34,105 bases of DNA from Porphyrobacter sp. (GCA_013911835.1 JACESM010000007.1:1-34105), one strand, 5' to 3'. Numbered from the stretch's first letter, positions 1 to 9,869 are shown. Notes: a model not told the origin generated them from the sequence alone. A program made the numbers and translations.

Positions 1-52
1 GCGCGGGCAATGCCGCTAAGTAGGGGGCGCAAAGCGTAAACGGGATCACGTA

Positions 53-835
53 ATGGCGACCTTCACTCTCCCCAAGAACTCCAAGATCAGCCCCACTGGC
101 AAGACGCACAAGGCCGAGGGTGGCTCGCGGCTGAAGTCGTTCAAGATCTACCGCTATGATCCCGACTCTGGCCAGAACCCGCGTTACGACAAGTTCGAGA
201 TCGATCTCGACCAATGCGGGCCGATGGTCCTCGACGCGCTGTTCAAGATCAAGAACGAGATCGACCCGACGCTGACCTTCCGCCGTTCGTGCCGCGAGGG
301 GATCTGCGGGTCGTGTTCGATGAACATGAACGGCAAGAACGGCCTCGCCTGCACCACCGCGATCGAGGACCTGAAGGGCGAGATCCGCATCACGCCGCTG
401 CCGCACATGGACGTGATCAAGGATCTGGTGCCGGACTTCACGCATTTCTACGCGCAGTACGCCAGCATCCGCCCGTGGCTCCAGACCGTGAGCCCGACGC
501 CAAGCGGCAAGGAGCGGCTGCAATCGCCCGAGCAGCGCGAGAAGCTCGACGGCCTCTACGAGTGCATCCTGTGCGCCTGCTGCTCGACGAGCTGCCCGAG
601 CTATTGGTGGAACTCCGACAAGTTCCTCGGCCCGGCGATCCTGCTTCAGGCCTATCGCTGGCTCGCCGACAGCCGCGACGAGATGACCGGAGAGCGGCTC
701 GACGATCTGGAAGACCCTTTCCGCCTCTATCGCTGCCACACCATCATGAACTGCGCCAATGTCTGCCCCAAGGGCCTCAGCCCCGCCAAGGCCATCGCTG
801 AAACCAAGAAGATGATGGCTGAGCGGGCGATCTGA
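53..835 (+). CDS. sdhB: Succinate dehydrogenase iron-sulfur subunit
   Basis: 260 aa ORF; 2Fe-2S motif CREGICGSC and C-terminal [16 protein letters not shown] / [17 protein letters not shown] clusters typical of SdhB. Confidence 0.97.
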   Translation: MATFTLPKNSKISPTGKTHKAEGGSRLKSFKIYRYDPDSGQNPRYDKFEIDLDQCGPMVLDALFKIKNEIDPTLTFRRSCREGICGSCSMNMNGKNGLACTTAIEDLKGEIRITPLPHMDVIKDLVPDFTHFYAQYASIRPWLQTVSPTPSGKERLQSPEQREKLDGLYECILCACCSTSCPSYWWNSDKFLGPAILLQAYRWLADSRDEMTGERLDDLEDPFRLYRCHTIMNCANVCPKGLSPAKAIAETKKMMAERAI

Positions 836-839
836 TCCG

Positions 840-1301
840 GTGAGCTTCAAGGACGAGGTGTTCGAGCACGGGCCGTGTCCGGACAACCCGGGCTGGCACC
901 GCTGGGACTTGAAGGACGAAACGCTGTTCAACGGCGCGGTGATGGGCAAGCTCATCACCCGCGTCGATGATGACGGGAAGGCGCGGCTGCGGATGTTCCC
1001 CGAGCGGCGTCACATGAACCTGCAGGGCGTGATCCACGGCGCGGTGACGCTGTCGCTGATCGACATCGCGCTGTTCGTGACCATGCACCGGATCGGCACC
1101 GGCAACGCAGGCCCCTCGGTCACGCTCGAGCTTTCGACGCAGTTCGTGGGCGGCGGCGATCCCGAGCGGGTGATGGATGCGGTGACCGAGATCGTGCGCG
1201 AGACCGGCAAGCTGGTCTTCATCCGCGGGCTGGTGGTGCAAGGCGAGGACACTGTGGCGAGCTTCTCGGGCATCGTGCGCAAGATGCAGCCGCGGGGCTG
1301 A
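840..1301 (+). CDS. PaaI-family hotdog thioesterase
   Basis: 153 aa, GTG start; hotdog-like MNLQGVIHGAVTLSLIDIALF motif; directly follows sdhB. Confidence 0.8.
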   Translation: MSFKDEVFEHGPCPDNPGWHRWDLKDETLFNGAVMGKLITRVDDDGKARLRMFPERRHMNLQGVIHGAVTLSLIDIALFVTMHRIGTGNAGPSVTLELSTQFVGGGDPERVMDAVTEIVRETGKLVFIRGLVVQGEDTVASFSGIVRKMQPRG

Positions 1302-1302
1302 G

Positions 1303-2421
1303 GTGTCGGGCCTCCTCGCCCGCTACGACGCGCTGATCGCCAGCGGCGAACTGCGCGCCGACCCCGACCAGCGCGCCGCGGCCGAGCGGCTGGCACGGCT
1401 TCAGGACGAGCTGGAAGCGCCGCCGCCCTCGCCCGGGCTGTTCGGCAAGCTCTTCGGCAGCAAGCCCGCCATGACCCCGCGCGGGGTCTATCTGTGGGGC
1501 GGCGTCGGGCGCGGCAAGTCGATGCTGATGGACCTCTTCGTCGAGACGCTCGGCATCGCCAAGAAGCGCCGCGTCCACTTCCACGCCTTCATGCTCGAAC
1601 TCGATCGCCACCTCGGCGAAGCGCGCAAGGCCGAGCGGCAGGATCCGCTGATGCACGTCGCGCTGACGATGGCTCCGCAAGTGCGCTGCCTCGCCTTTGA
1701 CGAGATGGTGGTGAACAACACCGCCGATGCCGCGATCATGGGCCGCTTCTTCACCGCGCTGATGGAGGCTGGCACGGTGATCGTCACCACCTCCAACCGT
1801 CCGCCGCGCGATCTCTACAAGGACGGGCTCAACCGCGCGCTGTTCCTGCCCTTCATCGCTCTGGTCGAGGCGCGGATGGACGTGCTGAGCCTCAATGGCC
1901 CGACCGACTACCGGCTCGACCGCATCGGCGACCTTGCGACCTGGCACGCGCCGCTCGGCGATGCGGCGACCGCAAAGGTCCGCGAGGCCTTTTTCCGCCT
2001 CACCGACTTCGATCCCGACGATGCGGCCAACGTGCCGAGCGGCGAGCTCGACCTTGGCGGCGGGCGCAGCCTGCATGTGCCCAAGAGCCTCAAGGGGGTG
2101 GGCGTGTTCAGCTTCAAGAAGCTGTGCGCCGCCAACCGCGGCGCGGCGGACTACCTCGCCATCGCCCGAGCCTTCCACACCGTGATCCTCGTCGGCATCC
2201 CCCGGATGGGGCCGGAGAACAGGAACGAGGCGATCCGCTTCACCAAGCTGATCGACGCGCTCTACGAGCACCGGGTGAAGCTGTTCACCGCCGCCGCCGC
2301 GCAGCCGGAAGAGCTCTATCAGGCGGGCGACGGCGCCTTCGAATTCGAACGCACGGTGAGCCGCCTCAATGAAATGCAGAGCGAGGACTACATGGCACTC
2401 GGCCACGGGACGGAGGGCTAG
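1303..2421 (+). CDS. zapE: Cell division protein ZapE / AFG1-like ATPase
   Basis: 372 aa, GTG start; Walker A GVYLWGGVGRGKSMLMDLF, CLAFDEMVV Walker B, C-terminal FTKLIDALYEHRVKL. Confidence 0.92.
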   Translation: MSGLLARYDALIASGELRADPDQRAAAERLARLQDELEAPPPSPGLFGKLFGSKPAMTPRGVYLWGGVGRGKSMLMDLFVETLGIAKKRRVHFHAFMLELDRHLGEARKAERQDPLMHVALTMAPQVRCLAFDEMVVNNTADAAIMGRFFTALMEAGTVIVTTSNRPPRDLYKDGLNRALFLPFIALVEARMDVLSLNGPTDYRLDRIGDLATWHAPLGDAATAKVREAFFRLTDFDPDDAANVPSGELDLGGGRSLHVPKSLKGVGVFSFKKLCAANRGAADYLAIARAFHTVILVGIPRMGPENRNEAIRFTKLIDALYEHRVKLFTAAAAQPEELYQAGDGAFEFERTVSRLNEMQSEDYMALGHGTEG

Positions 2422-2453
2422 AACCTTCCTCCGTTCGCCCTGAGCCGAAAAAG

Positions 2454-2540
2454 CCCTTCCCCTTGGGGAAGGGTTGGGATGGGGGTTCGACGGTTGATAG
2501 GGCGGAGCCCCCACCCCCGGCCCCTCCCCAAGGGGAGGGG
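2454..2540. repeat. GC-rich palindromic intergenic element between convergent zapE and the asparagine synthase-like gene; possibly a bidirectional terminator
   Basis: Two hairpins, CCCTTCCCC-TT-GGGGAAGGG (2454-2473) and CCCCTCCCC-AA-GGGGAGGGG (2521-2540), which are also roughly inverted copies of each other. Confidence 0.7.
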
Positions 2541-2545
2541 AGAAG

Positions 2546-4441
2546 TTACCCGCTCACTCCCAACTGCCCCAGCGACTTCTCCAGCATCAACAGCTGCCAC
2601 AGAGTGCGCGAATGGTCGGCGCGGCCTGCGATGTGGGCCTCGGCCAGCGCGTTGATGGCTTGCGGCTGGAAGAACCCGGTCTGCGCGAGGCTCCCCGTGG
2701 CGATCCCCCGCGATGTGTCAGCGAGCGGCCCCCTCAGCCATTCGGCAATGGGCGTGACGAAGCCCTGCTTGGGGCGGTAGAGAATGTCATTCGGGAGATA
2801 GCGTTCGAGGCTTTTCTTGAGCAGGTATTTGCCCACGCTCCCGCGCACCCGCATCCCTTCGGGCAGGCGCGCGGCGAACTCCACCAACCGGTGGTCGAGC
2901 AGCGGCTCACGCGCTTCAAGGCTCACCGCCATGCTGGTGCGGTCGACCTTGGTGAGAATATCGCCGGGCATCCAGAAGGTGAGGTCGGCATATTGCGCCC
3001 GGTCGAGGCCAGAGCGGCCCGGTGCCGCGCGCATCAGGGCGATAAGCTCGTCCTCGGCGCGAAAGCCCGCAAGGCTGGCGGCGAAGCTGTCCGAATAGAG
3101 CGCACGGCGCGCGCCCGGCAGGGTCACCGAAAGCCCGCGCGCATAGCCCTGCTCGCCGCTCTCGGCCAAGGCCAGCAAGGTCGCCTTGGCGCGCAGGGGA
3201 CGCGGAGCCCAGCCGGCCTTGGGCCATGCGCGGCCCAATGCGCCGAACAGCGGCGCGCGAAGGCCCGCAGGCAGAATGCCGCGCGCCCGCTCCTCGTGGT
3301 GGTGGAACACCTGCCGGCGGTAGCCGCCAAACGCCTCGTCCGCCCCGTCGCCCGAGAGCGCCACGGTCACCCGCTCGCGCGCCAGCTGGCACACGCGCCA
3401 TGTCGGCAGCGCCGAGGCATCGGCGAAGGGCTCGTCGAACATCGCGGCAAGCTGGTCGATGGCGGCGAAGTCGTCGGTCGCGACGATCCGCTCCTGATGG
3501 TCCGCGCCGAACCTGGCGGCGACTTGGCGGGCGTAGGAGGTCTCGTCATAGGCCGCGACATCGAAGCCGATCGAGCAGGTCTGCACCGGAGCCGCGCTCG
3601 CCTCGGCCATCAGCGCGACCACGCCCGAGCTGTCGACGCCCCCCGAAAGGAACGCGCCCAATGGCACATCGGCGACCATGCGCGAACGCACGCCTTCCCG
3701 CAGCAGGTGGACGAGCTGGGCGGACAGATCAGCCTCGCTCCCGCGCTCGCGCTCGGTGAAGGATATGTCCCACCAACGCTGGGGACGGCCCGTCGCTTTG
3801 CCCTGCTCCAGCAGCCAGAAGTGGCCTGCCGGGAGCTTCTCGACGCCCGCCAGAATCGCGTGGCTGTCGGGCACATAGCCCCACGCCATATAGGCCTCGA
3901 TCGCCTGCGGGTTGACCCGACGGCGCAGTTGCGGGTGGGCCAGCAGGCCCTTCAATTCCGAGGCGAAGGCGATGCTGCCGTCTGACAGATGCGCGAGGAA
4001 CAGCGGCTTCACCCCGAAGCGGTCGCGCGCCAGAAACAGGCGGCGTGTGGCGAGGTCGAAGATCGCGAAGGCGAACATGCCGTCCAGTCGCGAGAGGCAA
4101 TCCGGCCCCCACTTCTGCCACGCCGCAAGGATCACCTCGGTGTCGCCATTGGTGCGGAAGGTGAAGCCCGCTTGCTCGAGCTCGCGCCGCAGCTCGCGGA
4201 AATTGTAGATCTCGCCGTTGAAGACGATCACCGCGCGCCCGTCGGCGGCATGCATCGGCTGGGGGGAACCCGCGACGTCGATGATCGACAGGCGGCGATG
4301 GCCGAGGCCCACGCCGTGATCGGTCCACACCCCCGCCCCGTCAGGCCCGCGATGCGCCAGCGCGTCGCACATCCGGACGACCCGCGCAGGGTCGACCGGC
4401 TTGGGCGTTTCGGCATGGAAAATCCCGGCAATCCCGCACAT
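2546..4441 (-). CDS. XrtA/PEP-CTERM system amidotransferase (asparagine synthase-like, glutamine-hydrolysing)
   Basis: 631 aa; N-terminal MCGIAGIF (Ntn Cys2), LSGGVDSSGVVALM PP-loop; adjacent to exosortase. Confidence 0.9.
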   Translation of the reverse strand: MCGIAGIFHAETPKPVDPARVVRMCDALAHRGPDGAGVWTDHGVGLGHRRLSIIDVAGSPQPMHAADGRAVIVFNGEIYNFRELRRELEQAGFTFRTNGDTEVILAAWQKWGPDCLSRLDGMFAFAIFDLATRRLFLARDRFGVKPLFLAHLSDGSIAFASELKGLLAHPQLRRRVNPQAIEAYMAWGYVPDSHAILAGVEKLPAGHFWLLEQGKATGRPQRWWDISFTERERGSEADLSAQLVHLLREGVRSRMVADVPLGAFLSGGVDSSGVVALMAEASAAPVQTCSIGFDVAAYDETSYARQVAARFGADHQERIVATDDFAAIDQLAAMFDEPFADASALPTWRVCQLARERVTVALSGDGADEAFGGYRRQVFHHHEERARGILPAGLRAPLFGALGRAWPKAGWAPRPLRAKATLLALAESGEQGYARGLSVTLPGARRALYSDSFAASLAGFRAEDELIALMRAAPGRSGLDRAQYADLTFWMPGDILTKVDRTSMAVSLEAREPLLDHRLVEFAARLPEGMRVRGSVGKYLLKKSLERYLPNDILYRPKQGFVTPIAEWLRGPLADTSRGIATGSLAQTGFFQPQAINALAEAHIAGRADHSRTLWQLLMLEKSLGQLGVSG

Positions 4442-4453
4442 CGTTCTTGCCGC

Positions 4454-5458
4454 CTATAGCAGCATCGAAAGCGCGGCAACGCTCGCAAGGGCGATGATCG
4501 CGGCAGCGGCGCTTCTCGGCGCAAAGGTCACCGCTTCGAAACGGCGCACCCAGCCCCAGCGCGCGATTTCGGCAAGCGACCAGCCATATTCCTCGGGCTC
4601 GCGCTCGACAAAGCGCCACGCCGCGCCGAGCAGCACCGCGATGACGATGGCGAAGAACACCCAGCCATAGACGATATGGTCGAACCCGGTCGCCTTCTCG
4701 GCGCCCACATATTGCGCGACATAGATCGTCGCCCAGGCGCGCACGCCGTTGGCGAGTATGGGAACGATGACGCAGGCGGCCATGAAGCCGGCGCGCGTCC
4801 GCCAACGATTGAAGCGGGTGGCGCAGACCAGCGCGCCCAGCGTCACCATCGCGATCAGGAACTTCACGCCCGAACAGGCCTCGGCGACGATGAACAGGCC
4901 TGCGGGGGTATCGATGTAGATGCCGTCGATCCGCGCAGGCACGCCGCTCGCGTGGGTGAGCGCGATGGCGATCTCGGCGGTGATCGACTGGAGCGGAGGG
5001 ATGATCTCGTCGCCGAAGGGCACGAGGAAGGCGGCAAAGGCGATGGGGAGCGCAAGGACAAGGCTGGCGCGCAGGCCGAGGATGGTCACTGCGGCGGCTT
5101 GCAGGGCAGCGACCGCGCCGACCTGTGCGACAAGGTTGATCCCGGTTCCTTCGCCCGCGCGCCACATCGCAAGGCCTGCCGCCACGCCAAGCAGGCCGGG
5201 AAGGAAGGGCTGCGGGGCGAGCCGTGTCAGCTCCTCCTCCTTCAATGCCACCAGCCATGCGGTGATCAGGGGGACAAGCAGCAAGTGGTTGTAGGTGTCG
5301 ATGTTCCACCATTGGTGCGCCATGGCTGCCCACGCGCTCATCGTGGCAAGCACCAGCGCAAGCATTGCCACCGCCAGCGCCGCCAGCGGCGCGCGCCATG
5401 CGGCGGGGATGCGCAATCCGGCGCGCGGACTGGGAAGCGCGGCGGTCTCAGGCGGCAT
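4454..5458 (-). CDS. xrtA: Exosortase A
   Basis: Multi-TM protein with exosortase catalytic signatures EACSGVKFLIAM (Cys), ILANGVRAWATIYVA (Arg), FDHIVYGWVFFA (His). ORF track extends to 5506; the MPPETAALP start at 5458 gives a short overlap with the upstream gene. Confidence 0.92.
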   Translation of the reverse strand: MPPETAALPSPRAGLRIPAAWRAPLAALAVAMLALVLATMSAWAAMAHQWWNIDTYNHLLLVPLITAWLVALKEEELTRLAPQPFLPGLLGVAAGLAMWRAGEGTGINLVAQVGAVAALQAAAVTILGLRASLVLALPIAFAAFLVPFGDEIIPPLQSITAEIAIALTHASGVPARIDGIYIDTPAGLFIVAEACSGVKFLIAMVTLGALVCATRFNRWRTRAGFMAACVIVPILANGVRAWATIYVAQYVGAEKATGFDHIVYGWVFFAIVIAVLLGAAWRFVEREPEEYGWSLAEIARWGWVRRFEAVTFAPRSAAAAIIALASVAALSMLL

Positions 5459-6668
5459 GGCGACGGCCCTCCCCGCGCCCGCCGATGAGTTCGCCGAGCA
5501 GAGCAAGCATCGCCTCCCACCCGTGGTGGCAGAGCACGAAGTCGCGCGCGGCAGCGCCGATGCGGGCGGCGGCCTCGCGGTCAGCGATAAGGTCGGCGAT
5601 ACGTGCGGCCATCGCCTCGGGGTCGGGCGGGCAGACGATCCAATGCGTCCCGTCCTCGGCCGCGATACCCGTCGCGGCGTCGGGGGTGAGCACCACGGGC
5701 CGGGCCATCGCCATCGCCTCGAGCACCTTGTTCTGCACCCCGCGCGCGATCAGCAGCGGGGCGAGCACGGCGTCGGCGGCGGCGATGAAGGGTCGGACGT
5801 CGGGCACCGCGCCCCACACGCGCACACCCGGTGCGCCGTCCAGCGCCATCAGCGCGCGGGTGGGATTGCGGCCGACGACATGGAACATCGCCCCCGGCAA
5901 ACGCGTGCGCAGGCGCGGCAGCAGCGCCTCGATCACCCAAAGCGCGGCCTGCTCGTTGGGGCGGTAATCCATCTGCCCGGTGAAGACGAAATGCGGCTCC
6001 GAACCCTCCGTCAGGGCGGGGTGCGGCGTGGCGACGGCCGGATCGAAGAAGGCCGCGTCGATCCCGTTGCCGATCACCTGCACATTGACGCTGGCAGACG
6101 CGGCAAGCCGGCTGCGGTAGAGCGCGGCTTCGGCTTCGGAGATCAGGATGGTCGCATCCGCCCGCCGCCCGAGCCGCTCCTCCTCCGCCGCCAGCAGCCG
6201 CGCCTCGCGGGCATTGAGCCACACGCGCTCTCCGGCCATGGCGTAGGCTTCGAACTTGGCGCTGTCGACGTCGCACAGGTCGATCACCACCGGCCCGGCG
6301 AAGTCATCAGGAACATATTGCCCCATCTGCCCCGAGAAGACGACGATCGCCTCCACGCTCTCGCGCGCGATGGTCTGGCGCACCCATCGCTCAAGCGGGC
6401 GGCTGTGGAAGGCGGTGAGGCTGACCGGCTTGCCCGAGAGCACCGCTTGCACCCCTGCGAGCGGCAGCGGCTTGGTGCGCGCTGCCACGTGCGCCGAAGC
6501 CGAGACAGCGGCAAGCGCCCGCTCGGCCGCCGCATCGCGCTCCCCGAAGCATCCGACATGGACAGGGCCGAGCTTCGCCAGCGCCTTCAGCAAGTGGTGC
6601 GAGCGGATGCGGTCGCCCCGGTCGGGCGGGAACGGCACGCGGTGGGCGAGGAACAGGATGCCGGGCAT
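5448..6668 (-). CDS. TIGR03087-type PEP-CTERM/XrtA system glycosyltransferase (GT4-like)
   Basis: 406 aa; N-term LFLAHRVPFPPDRGDRIRSHHLLKAL; C-term GT4-like GVQNKVLEAMAMARPVVLT. Confidence 0.9.
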   Translation of the reverse strand: MPGILFLAHRVPFPPDRGDRIRSHHLLKALAKLGPVHVGCFGERDAAAERALAAVSASAHVAARTKPLPLAGVQAVLSGKPVSLTAFHSRPLERWVRQTIARESVEAIVVFSGQMGQYVPDDFAGPVVIDLCDVDSAKFEAYAMAGERVWLNAREARLLAAEEERLGRRADATILISEAEAALYRSRLAASASVNVQVIGNGIDAAFFDPAVATPHPALTEGSEPHFVFTGQMDYRPNEQAALWVIEALLPRLRTRLPGAMFHVVGRNPTRALMALDGAPGVRVWGAVPDVRPFIAAADAVLAPLLIARGVQNKVLEAMAMARPVVLTPDAATGIAAEDGTHWIVCPPDPEAMAARIADLIADREAAARIGAAARDFVLCHHGWEAMLALLGELIGGRGEGRRHAA

Positions 6669-6680
6669 CAGGCGAGCCCC

Positions 6681-7742
6681 CTATGCCAGCCCACGCGCGA
6701 TCCACGGCCCCAGAGTGTTGGCGAGCGGCAGCGGCAGCTTCTTCCACAGCTCGATCTTGCGGCTGTAGCTCGCGTCGGTCGGATCGATGTTGCGCGCAGC
6801 GGCCCCCGGCGCAGTCCATGCGGCATAGGTCAGCGGCTGCGGATCGAAGCCCCAGTTCTTCTTGAAGCTGAAAGGCCCGCTGCCGGTCTTGGAGCGGCCG
6901 AAGTCGAAGCGCTCCATTCCCTTGCGCCGGGCATGGAGCATCAGCTCGTAATACATCACCTCGTTCGCGCGCGCGACGCGCGCTTCGAACACCCCGCCGC
7001 CCCAGAAGGGCAGCACCGCGCCTGCGTGGTAGAAGTTGAGCACGCTCGCCAGCGGCCTGTTGCCCTGCCACACGGTGAGGATGTCGCTGCTGTCCGGGAA
7101 AGCATCCAGCATTGCGGCGAACAGGCGCTTCGGGAAGACCGGCGTGCCAAGATTGCGCACGCTCGCGCTGTAGCAGGCGTAGTGGGCGGCAAGATCGCTC
7201 GGCCCGCGCCCCACGCTCACACGGTGGCCGAAGCCGAGGCCCTTGCGCACCTCGGCGCGCGCCTTGCGCGGGATGGCGAGGAGTTCGGCCTCGTCATCAG
7301 CGGCCAGCATCCGTTCAAAGCCGCAATGCCTGTTGGCCCAGCTGTCCCAGCCTGCGGGCACCGGGCCGCCGCGCAGCTCGATCCCGGCAAAGCCGCCGCT
7401 TGCGGCATGGGCCTCAGCCTCTGCGGCGAGCGCCTGTGCTGCCGGCTCGCCGGTCGCCAGAATGCCCCCGCCAACCCCGAACCCGCTCGATACCAGTGCC
7501 TTGCCGAACAGCGCCGAACGCACCTGGGTGAGCGGCAGCCAGCCCGTGACCGTGCCCATCCGCTCGGCCACCAGCCCGGCGGCGCGCTGGCCGGTTCCGG
7601 CCTCGACGCCGCGTAGCCACGCCGGACGGTGGAACAGGCTGCCGCCTTGCCCGGCAACAAAGGCCTCGATCCGGCGCACCTCGTCCGCATCGCGGAAATC
7701 GAGCGCGCGCACGGCGATCCCGGCTTTCACCGGCGCGTTCAT
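6681..7742 (-). CDS. FemAB-family XrtA/PEP-CTERM system-associated protein
   Basis: 353 aa from the ATG at 7742 (ATGA overlap with the deacetylase stop); VMYYELMLHARRKGMERFDFGRSKTGSGPFSFKKNWGF motif. ORF track extension to 8117 is probably not translated. Confidence 0.88.
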   Translation of the reverse strand: MNAPVKAGIAVRALDFRDADEVRRIEAFVAGQGGSLFHRPAWLRGVEAGTGQRAAGLVAERMGTVTGWLPLTQVRSALFGKALVSSGFGVGGGILATGEPAAQALAAEAEAHAASGGFAGIELRGGPVPAGWDSWANRHCGFERMLAADDEAELLAIPRKARAEVRKGLGFGHRVSVGRGPSDLAAHYACYSASVRNLGTPVFPKRLFAAMLDAFPDSSDILTVWQGNRPLASVLNFYHAGAVLPFWGGGVFEARVARANEVMYYELMLHARRKGMERFDFGRSKTGSGPFSFKKNWGFDPQPLTYAAWTAPGAAARNIDPTDASYSRKIELWKKLPLPLANTLGPWIARGLA

Positions 7743-8659
7743 GCTGCGGCCTCCTCCGCAGGAGCGGGCAGCACCAGATCGACCGCCCGCGCGGCCTCGC
7801 GGTGGGCGATCATGTCCATCCGCCCCCAGCGGAATTCGTGGACCAGCGCGCGCAGCTTGCCCGCCATCTGCGCAAGGCCGGTATAGTGCCGGAAGCGTGA
7901 GCGCAGGGGGGCATGGCCGACGCGGGGCTGATCGGGATCGACCTCCCACGGGTGGAAATAGAACACCGCCGGACGCTCCTCGCGGCGGTTGACCTGCCGG
8001 ATCGCCCAGCGCGAGAAGGCATAGGGCAGCACGCGGAAGAAGCCCCCGCCGCCTGCCGCCACGCGCCGGCCGCCGAGGATCGCGGTGGTCACCGGAATCT
8101 CGATCATCGAAGACCACGGCAGCGGGCGGAAGGCGAAGCGCGGCGCTTCGGGCCAGCCATAGTGATCGTGCGTGACCGGCGCGACGCTGGAGGAATAGGC
8201 ATAGCCCTGCTCGGCCAGCTCGGCAAAAGCCCAGGGGGTGCGCTGATCGATCGAGAAGCTCGGCGCGCGGTAGCCCGTCACCGCCACCCCGGCCGCGTCC
8301 TCGAGAATTTTGCGCGCCTTGCGGATATCCTCGGCGAATTCGGCCCGCGTGAAGGTGAACACCCGCGCGTGGTCATAGCCGTGGCTGGCGATCTCGTGCC
8401 CGGCATCGACGATCCGGCGGATCATGTTCGGATGGCGCTTGGCCACCCAGCCCAGCGTGAAGAAGGTCGCGCTGACATCGGCCTCGGCGAAGAGGTCGAT
8501 CACGCGGTAGACATTGTCCTCGACGCGGGTCTTGATCCCGTCCCATTCGCCGCGCGCAATCACGTTCTCGAAGGCACCGACCTGGAACCAGTCCTCGACA
8601 TCGACCGACAGGCCGTTGACGACGGATGCGGGCGAAGGATCGGGAAAGGGCGCGTTCAT
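7739..8659 (-). CDS. XrtA system polysaccharide deacetylase (NodB homology, DUF3473-type C-terminus)
   Basis: 306 aa; NGLSVDVEDWFQVGAFE, ATFFTLGWVAKRHPNMIRRIVDAGHEIASHGYDH, VFYFHPWEVDPDQPR. Confidence 0.93.
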   Translation of the reverse strand: MNAPFPDPSPASVVNGLSVDVEDWFQVGAFENVIARGEWDGIKTRVEDNVYRVIDLFAEADVSATFFTLGWVAKRHPNMIRRIVDAGHEIASHGYDHARVFTFTRAEFAEDIRKARKILEDAAGVAVTGYRAPSFSIDQRTPWAFAELAEQGYAYSSSVAPVTHDHYGWPEAPRFAFRPLPWSSMIEIPVTTAILGGRRVAAGGGGFFRVLPYAFSRWAIRQVNRREERPAVFYFHPWEVDPDQPRVGHAPLRSRFRHYTGLAQMAGKLRALVHEFRWGRMDMIAHREAARAVDLVLPAPAEEAAA

Positions 8660-8662
8660 GGC

Positions 8663-9853
8663 TTATGCCGCCCTGCGCGACGGGTCTTCCTCGAGCCATT
8701 CGATCAGCATCGTGAGCACATGGCGGAAGGATTGCTCCTGCTCCTCGAGCCGCGCCTCGATCCGCTCGAGTGCGGCGGCAAGGCGGGCCTCGGCGGCGCG
8801 GGATTCCTCGGGCGCAAGGCCCTCACCGCCCGCAGTGCCCGGGTGCGCCATGCCCGCCGCCTGCAATTCGCTGATCGCCGCTTCAAGCTCGGCGGTGCGC
8901 GCGTCGCGCTCGGCCAGAAGGGCGGCGACTTCGGTTGCTGGCAGACTGCCTTGTGCGGGCGGAACGGGCGCTGCCGCAGGGGCGGCCGGTTCGCTCACCG
9001 GCGCACTGCGCAGATCGCTCTGGCCGCGCGCGCCGCGGTTCTGGTCGGCCGCCATCTCGGCGATGACGTCGCCCAGCATCGCGCGGCTGAGCGTCCCGCG
9101 CTCCTCGATCGCGCCGAGCAGCAGCAGGCGGTTCATCACCTGGTTGACGCGGCGCGGGATGCCTGCGGTGTGGTGGAAAAGCGCATCGAGCAGCCCGTCC
9201 TCGAAGGCCGGACGCCCGTCCCACCCGACCCGGCCGAGGCGGTGGCGCACGTAATGCTCGACCTCGCCCGCATCCAGCGCCTCAAGGTGGTGTGAGGCGA
9301 TGATGCGCTGGCGCAGCTGCTCCAGCCCCGGATGCTGCGCCACGGTGCGACGGAATTCCGGCTGGCCAAGCAGCAGCGATTGCAGCAGCGGGTGCGAGCC
9401 CAGCTGGAAGTTGGAGAGCATGCGCAGCTCTTCCAGCGCGGTCAGCTCGAGGTTCTGGCACTCGTCGACCACCAGCAGGCAACGGCGCCCGGCGCGCGCT
9501 TCGTCCTGAAGGAAACGTTCGATCGTGCCGAGCGCCGCGGCCTTGTCGTGCCCCTCGACCGAAAGGCCAAAGGCCTGCGCAATCACGTGAACGATCTCGG
9601 CCCCGTCAAGCGCCGAGGTGACGACCTGCGCCACGGTGAGCGCGGCGGGATCGATCCGCTCCATCAGATGCGCGACCAGCGTCGATTTTCCCGCACCGAC
9701 CTCGCCGGTGATGACGATGAAGCCCTCGCCCTGGCTGAGGCCATAGCCGAGGTAGCTCATCGCCTTCTTGTGGCTGACGCTCTCGAAGTAGAATTGCGGA
9801 TCGGGGGTCAGCTGGAAGGGGCGACCACTGAGACCGTAGAAGTTTTCGTACAT
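8663..9853 (-). CDS. XrtA-associated ATPase (ExeA/GspA-like AAA)
   Basis: Start MYENFYGLSGRPFQLTPDPQFYFES at 9853; Walker A GEVGAGKST; Walker B LLVVDECQNL; coiled-coil-like C-terminus. Confidence 0.9.
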   Translation of the reverse strand: MYENFYGLSGRPFQLTPDPQFYFESVSHKKAMSYLGYGLSQGEGFIVITGEVGAGKSTLVAHLMERIDPAALTVAQVVTSALDGAEIVHVIAQAFGLSVEGHDKAAALGTIERFLQDEARAGRRCLLVVDECQNLELTALEELRMLSNFQLGSHPLLQSLLLGQPEFRRTVAQHPGLEQLRQRIIASHHLEALDAGEVEHYVRHRLGRVGWDGRPAFEDGLLDALFHHTAGIPRRVNQVMNRLLLLGAIEERGTLSRAMLGDVIAEMAADQNRGARGQSDLRSAPVSEPAAPAAAPVPPAQGSLPATEVAALLAERDARTAELEAAISELQAAGMAHPGTAGGEGLAPEESRAAEARLAAALERIEARLEEQEQSFRHVLTMLIEWLEEDPSRRAA

Positions 9854-9869
9854 GGGCTCGCGTGCTCCG

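Noticed and set aside
1219-2514. 431-aa minus-strand ORF
   Set aside because: Antisense to zapE and running through the palindromic repeat; no domain signature.
5295-7616. 773-aa plus-strand ORF
   Set aside because: Antisense to xrtA, the glycosyltransferase and the FemAB gene; low-complexity Arg/Ala/Gly/His-rich translation typical of high-GC shadow ORFs.
7913-9295. 460-aa plus-strand ORF
   Set aside because: Antisense to the deacetylase and ATPase genes; composition consistent with a shadow frame.
9581-9590. Second parS-like CACGTG (AATCACGTGA)
   Set aside because: Only the CACGTG core and a few flanking bases match; flanks diverge and it is inside coding sequence. The same applies to CACGTG at 18491-18496 and 29203-29208.
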